From: Nonlabens tegetincola
Lineage (GTDB): Bacteria > Bacteroidota > Bacteroidia > Flavobacteriales > Flavobacteriaceae
Length of the DNA: 64,000 nucleotides
Direction: 5' to 3'
Assembly (NCBI RefSeq): GCF_002954355.1
Contig: NZ_MQVV01000014.1
Span: 372,001-436,000 of the forward strand
Position numbers and translations under genes: made by a program. The notes beneath the pieces were generated by a model. It had not been told where the DNA came from, did not search any database, and was given only the letters and a program-made list of their open reading frames with translations. Of the stretch, positions 62,726-64,000 are shown piece after piece. Position 1 is the first letter of the stretch. Each line of letters opens with the position of its first letter.

Positions 62726-63015
62726 TGATAAAGCTTTTCTATAAATTTTCCATTTCGCTTTTTTTATCAATAACACTTTTCTGTAGTTTGTCTTTTATTT
62801 CCATTATTGATAATATTTCAACACCATGGAGTAATGAAAGTTCGTTTGAAATAGATATAGGTTTGCCTTTTACCTATTATCATGAATTTTTAGATGGTCA
62901 GGCTAACCTTCACCATTCTTGGTCACTGGATTTCTTAATTATTGATTTATTACAATGTGCGCTTGTGATGTCCTTATACATTTTAGCTAAGCATAAACTT
63001 AAATCAAAAATTTAA
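62725..63015 (+). CDS. Small membrane protein, GTG start
   Basis: A 96-residue protein with helices at about 8-30 and 69-87 and a polar middle (STPWSNESSFEIDIG, YYHEFLDGQANLHHSWS). Begins with GTG in a TAGTG overlap with the previous gene. Function unknown; the overlap supports a real pair. Confidence 0.5.
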   Translation: MIKLFYKFSISLFLSITLFCSLSFISIIDNISTPWSNESSFEIDIGLPFTYYHEFLDGQANLHHSWSLDFLIIDLLQCALVMSLYILAKHKLKSKI

Positions 63016-63052
63016 GGCTCATAAATCGAATTAAAAATTCAGAATGCTCTTA

Positions 63053-63808
63053 TCACCACTTATAGGAAACTCCATTTTCATCAAAATTGAGTTTGCTTGA
63101 AGGAAACATCTTATTTAATAAATTACTCGATAGCAATTCTTGTCTTGTATGTTTGTCAATGGAACCCTTATGAATAGTTACCAATTCATTTGCTAGATGA
63201 AGTGCCATTTCTAATTCATGAGTACAAAAAATTATACCTTTTTTATTACTAAGACAAACTTCTTTAAGTTGGTGCAACAGATCAATTTTAAAGTTAAGAT
63301 CTAGATGACTAGTAGGCTCATCCATCAGAATAAAATCAGTATCCTGCACTAGTGCTCTAGCAATTAGAACTCGCTGTAATTGCCCGTCACTTAAACTGTG
63401 TAATCTACGATCCAATAAAGTTGAAATTTGAAAATCAGTACTTATTTTTTGTATAATTTCATTATCTGCTTCACTTATTTTGGCCATAAAATTACTGTAG
63501 GGTATTCTACTAAGCTCCAGAAGTTCTTTTACTGTAAGATGGTGACTAAATTCTCTTTGTGTAAGTACAACAGCTACTTTTCTAGACCATTCAACATCGC
63601 TGTAATTTTGTCTTAATTTATTGTCTAGAATTACGTTCCCTGAAATCTTATGGTTACCATACGCCAGAGCTCGTAAAAACGTTGATTTCCCCATCCCGTT
63701 ACCACCTATGATTGCTGTTAGATTCGCTTTCGCGAAAGCGAAATCACCAACCGTGCGAGCAACTTCACAAGAACCGTATCCTATATGTAAATCCTCTGCT
63801 ACTAACAT
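63053..63808 (-). CDS. Iron/cobalamin-type ABC importer ATPase
   Basis: A 251-residue ATPase of the FecE/BtuD subgroup: Walker A GGNGMGKSTFLRAL (about 35-48), signature LSDGQLQRVLIARAL, Walker B FILMDEPTSHLD and the CTHELEMALHLAN switch. Its ATG touches the stop of a FecCD-type permease (TAATG), so it powers siderophore, heme or B12 import. The palindrome at 63725 codes AFAKA just before Walker A. Confidence 0.92.
   Translation of the reverse strand: MLVAEDLHIGYGSCEVARTVGDFAFAKANLTAIIGGNGMGKSTFLRALAYGNHKISGNVILDNKLRQNYSDVEWSRKVAVVLTQREFSHHLTVKELLELSRIPYSNFMAKISEADNEIIQKISTDFQISTLLDRRLHSLSDGQLQRVLIARALVQDTDFILMDEPTSHLDLNFKIDLLHQLKEVCLSNKKGIIFCTHELEMALHLANELVTIHKGSIDKHTRQELLSSNLLNKMFPSSKLNFDENGVSYKW
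63725..63740. repeat. Palindromic repeat, copy 15
   Basis: Full 16-mer in the ABC ATPase gene; encodes AFAKA ahead of Walker A. Confidence 0.95.
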
Positions 63809-64000
63809 TAAAAGTGAAGTTTACGTTTTCTTACAATTAACCAAATTACAACAGGAGCACCGATAAGTGATGTGACGGCATTTATGGGTAAGGATTTACT
63901 ACTAAAAGGCAATTGAGCTATTATATCACAAAATAGAAGTAGGGCAGCTCCTAATAAAACAGCTGTAGGAAATAAGGATTTATGATTAACACTGGGTAAC
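63808..64000 (-). CDS. FecCD-family permease, C-terminal fragment
   Basis: The last 63 codons of an importer permease; the gene continues off the right edge. Readable family end: GAALLLFCDIIAQ, PINAVTSLIGAPVVIWLI and the basic tail VRKRKLHF. Overlaps the ATPase start by one base, giving a typical FecCD-FecE pair. Confidence 0.85.
   Translation of the reverse strand, partial: LPSVNHKSLFPTAVLLGAALLLFCDIIAQLPFSSKSLPINAVTSLIGAPVVIWLIVRKRKLHF

Noticed and set aside
1771-63740. Palindrome as parS or Noc site
   Set aside because: The standard parS and Noc sites have a 4-base centre between TTTC and GAAA; here it is 2 bases, and copies are spread over the window rather than clustered.
1771-63740. 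Palindrome as a transcription terminator
   Set aside because: Most copies lie inside genes and lack a following T run.

Overview
The window is a dense, AT-rich chromosomal segment of a member of the Bacteroidota, almost certainly a marine-type Flavobacteriaceae. The evidence is the type IX secretion genes (porQ, and type A and type B sorting domains), menaquinone synthesis (menA), MurQ, MnmD, DUF4920 and MbnP proteins, TAnnTTTG promoters, near-absence of Shine-Dalgarno sequences, and T. thermophilus-type isocitrate dehydrogenase. There are 67 supported protein genes (two cut by the window edges). I see no rRNA or tRNA gene, CRISPR array, insertion sequence or prophage, and no gene-free stretch reaches 300 bases.

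Layout. 1-10,869 is one long leftward envelope and housekeeping block (flavin reductase, tpx, dgkA, ftsK, lolA, LptF/G permease, ribB, murQ, DUF6095, lipoprotein, OstA-like, aminotransferase). A membrane cytochrome c and divergent oxyR follow. 12.6-23.7 kb holds menA-holA, a solo HsdR-N protein with a glycosyltransferase, an OmpA lipoprotein, a CoA-type Nudix enzyme, a cyclophilin lipoprotein, rplS/trmD with a tiny T9SS-tail protein between them, and mtaB-porQ-cmk. 23.7-36 kb is richer in lipoproteins and surface proteins around phhB, SUI1, mscS and uvrB. 36-45.7 kb is metabolic (ilvE, mnmD, pepD, a zinc metalloprotease, aldo/keto reductase, icd, nitroreductase). 45.7-48.7 kb is a BlaI/M56-peptidase signalling pair with a readable operator-promoter. 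50.2-53.8 kb is a four-gene MbnP/MbnH-like putative copper locus. 53.8-64 kb holds gcvP, an ECF sigma factor with a small zinc-motif partner, an M3 peptidase, purE, two adjacent msrB genes and the start of an iron-type ABC importer.

The most striking non-gene signal is a 14-16 bp perfect palindrome, core GCTTTCGCGAAAGC, present 14 times exactly and once with a mismatch. It is spread over the whole window, in all three codon phases of unrelated genes and in intergenic DNA, and never closer than about 1.8 kb. The second is the 5' region of the BlaI-type gene: three AACTA-N6-TAGTT dyads exactly 20 bp apart, the last filling the spacer of a consensus flavobacterial promoter, followed by a leader with a 22-bp perfect palindrome. 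Others are hairpins over or against start codons (26.6 kb, 29.3 kb), a RibBA-like protein lacking the zinc cysteines of its GTP cyclohydrolase II half, a possible poly-T frameshift in a lipoprotein signal, and the MbnP/MbnH cluster.
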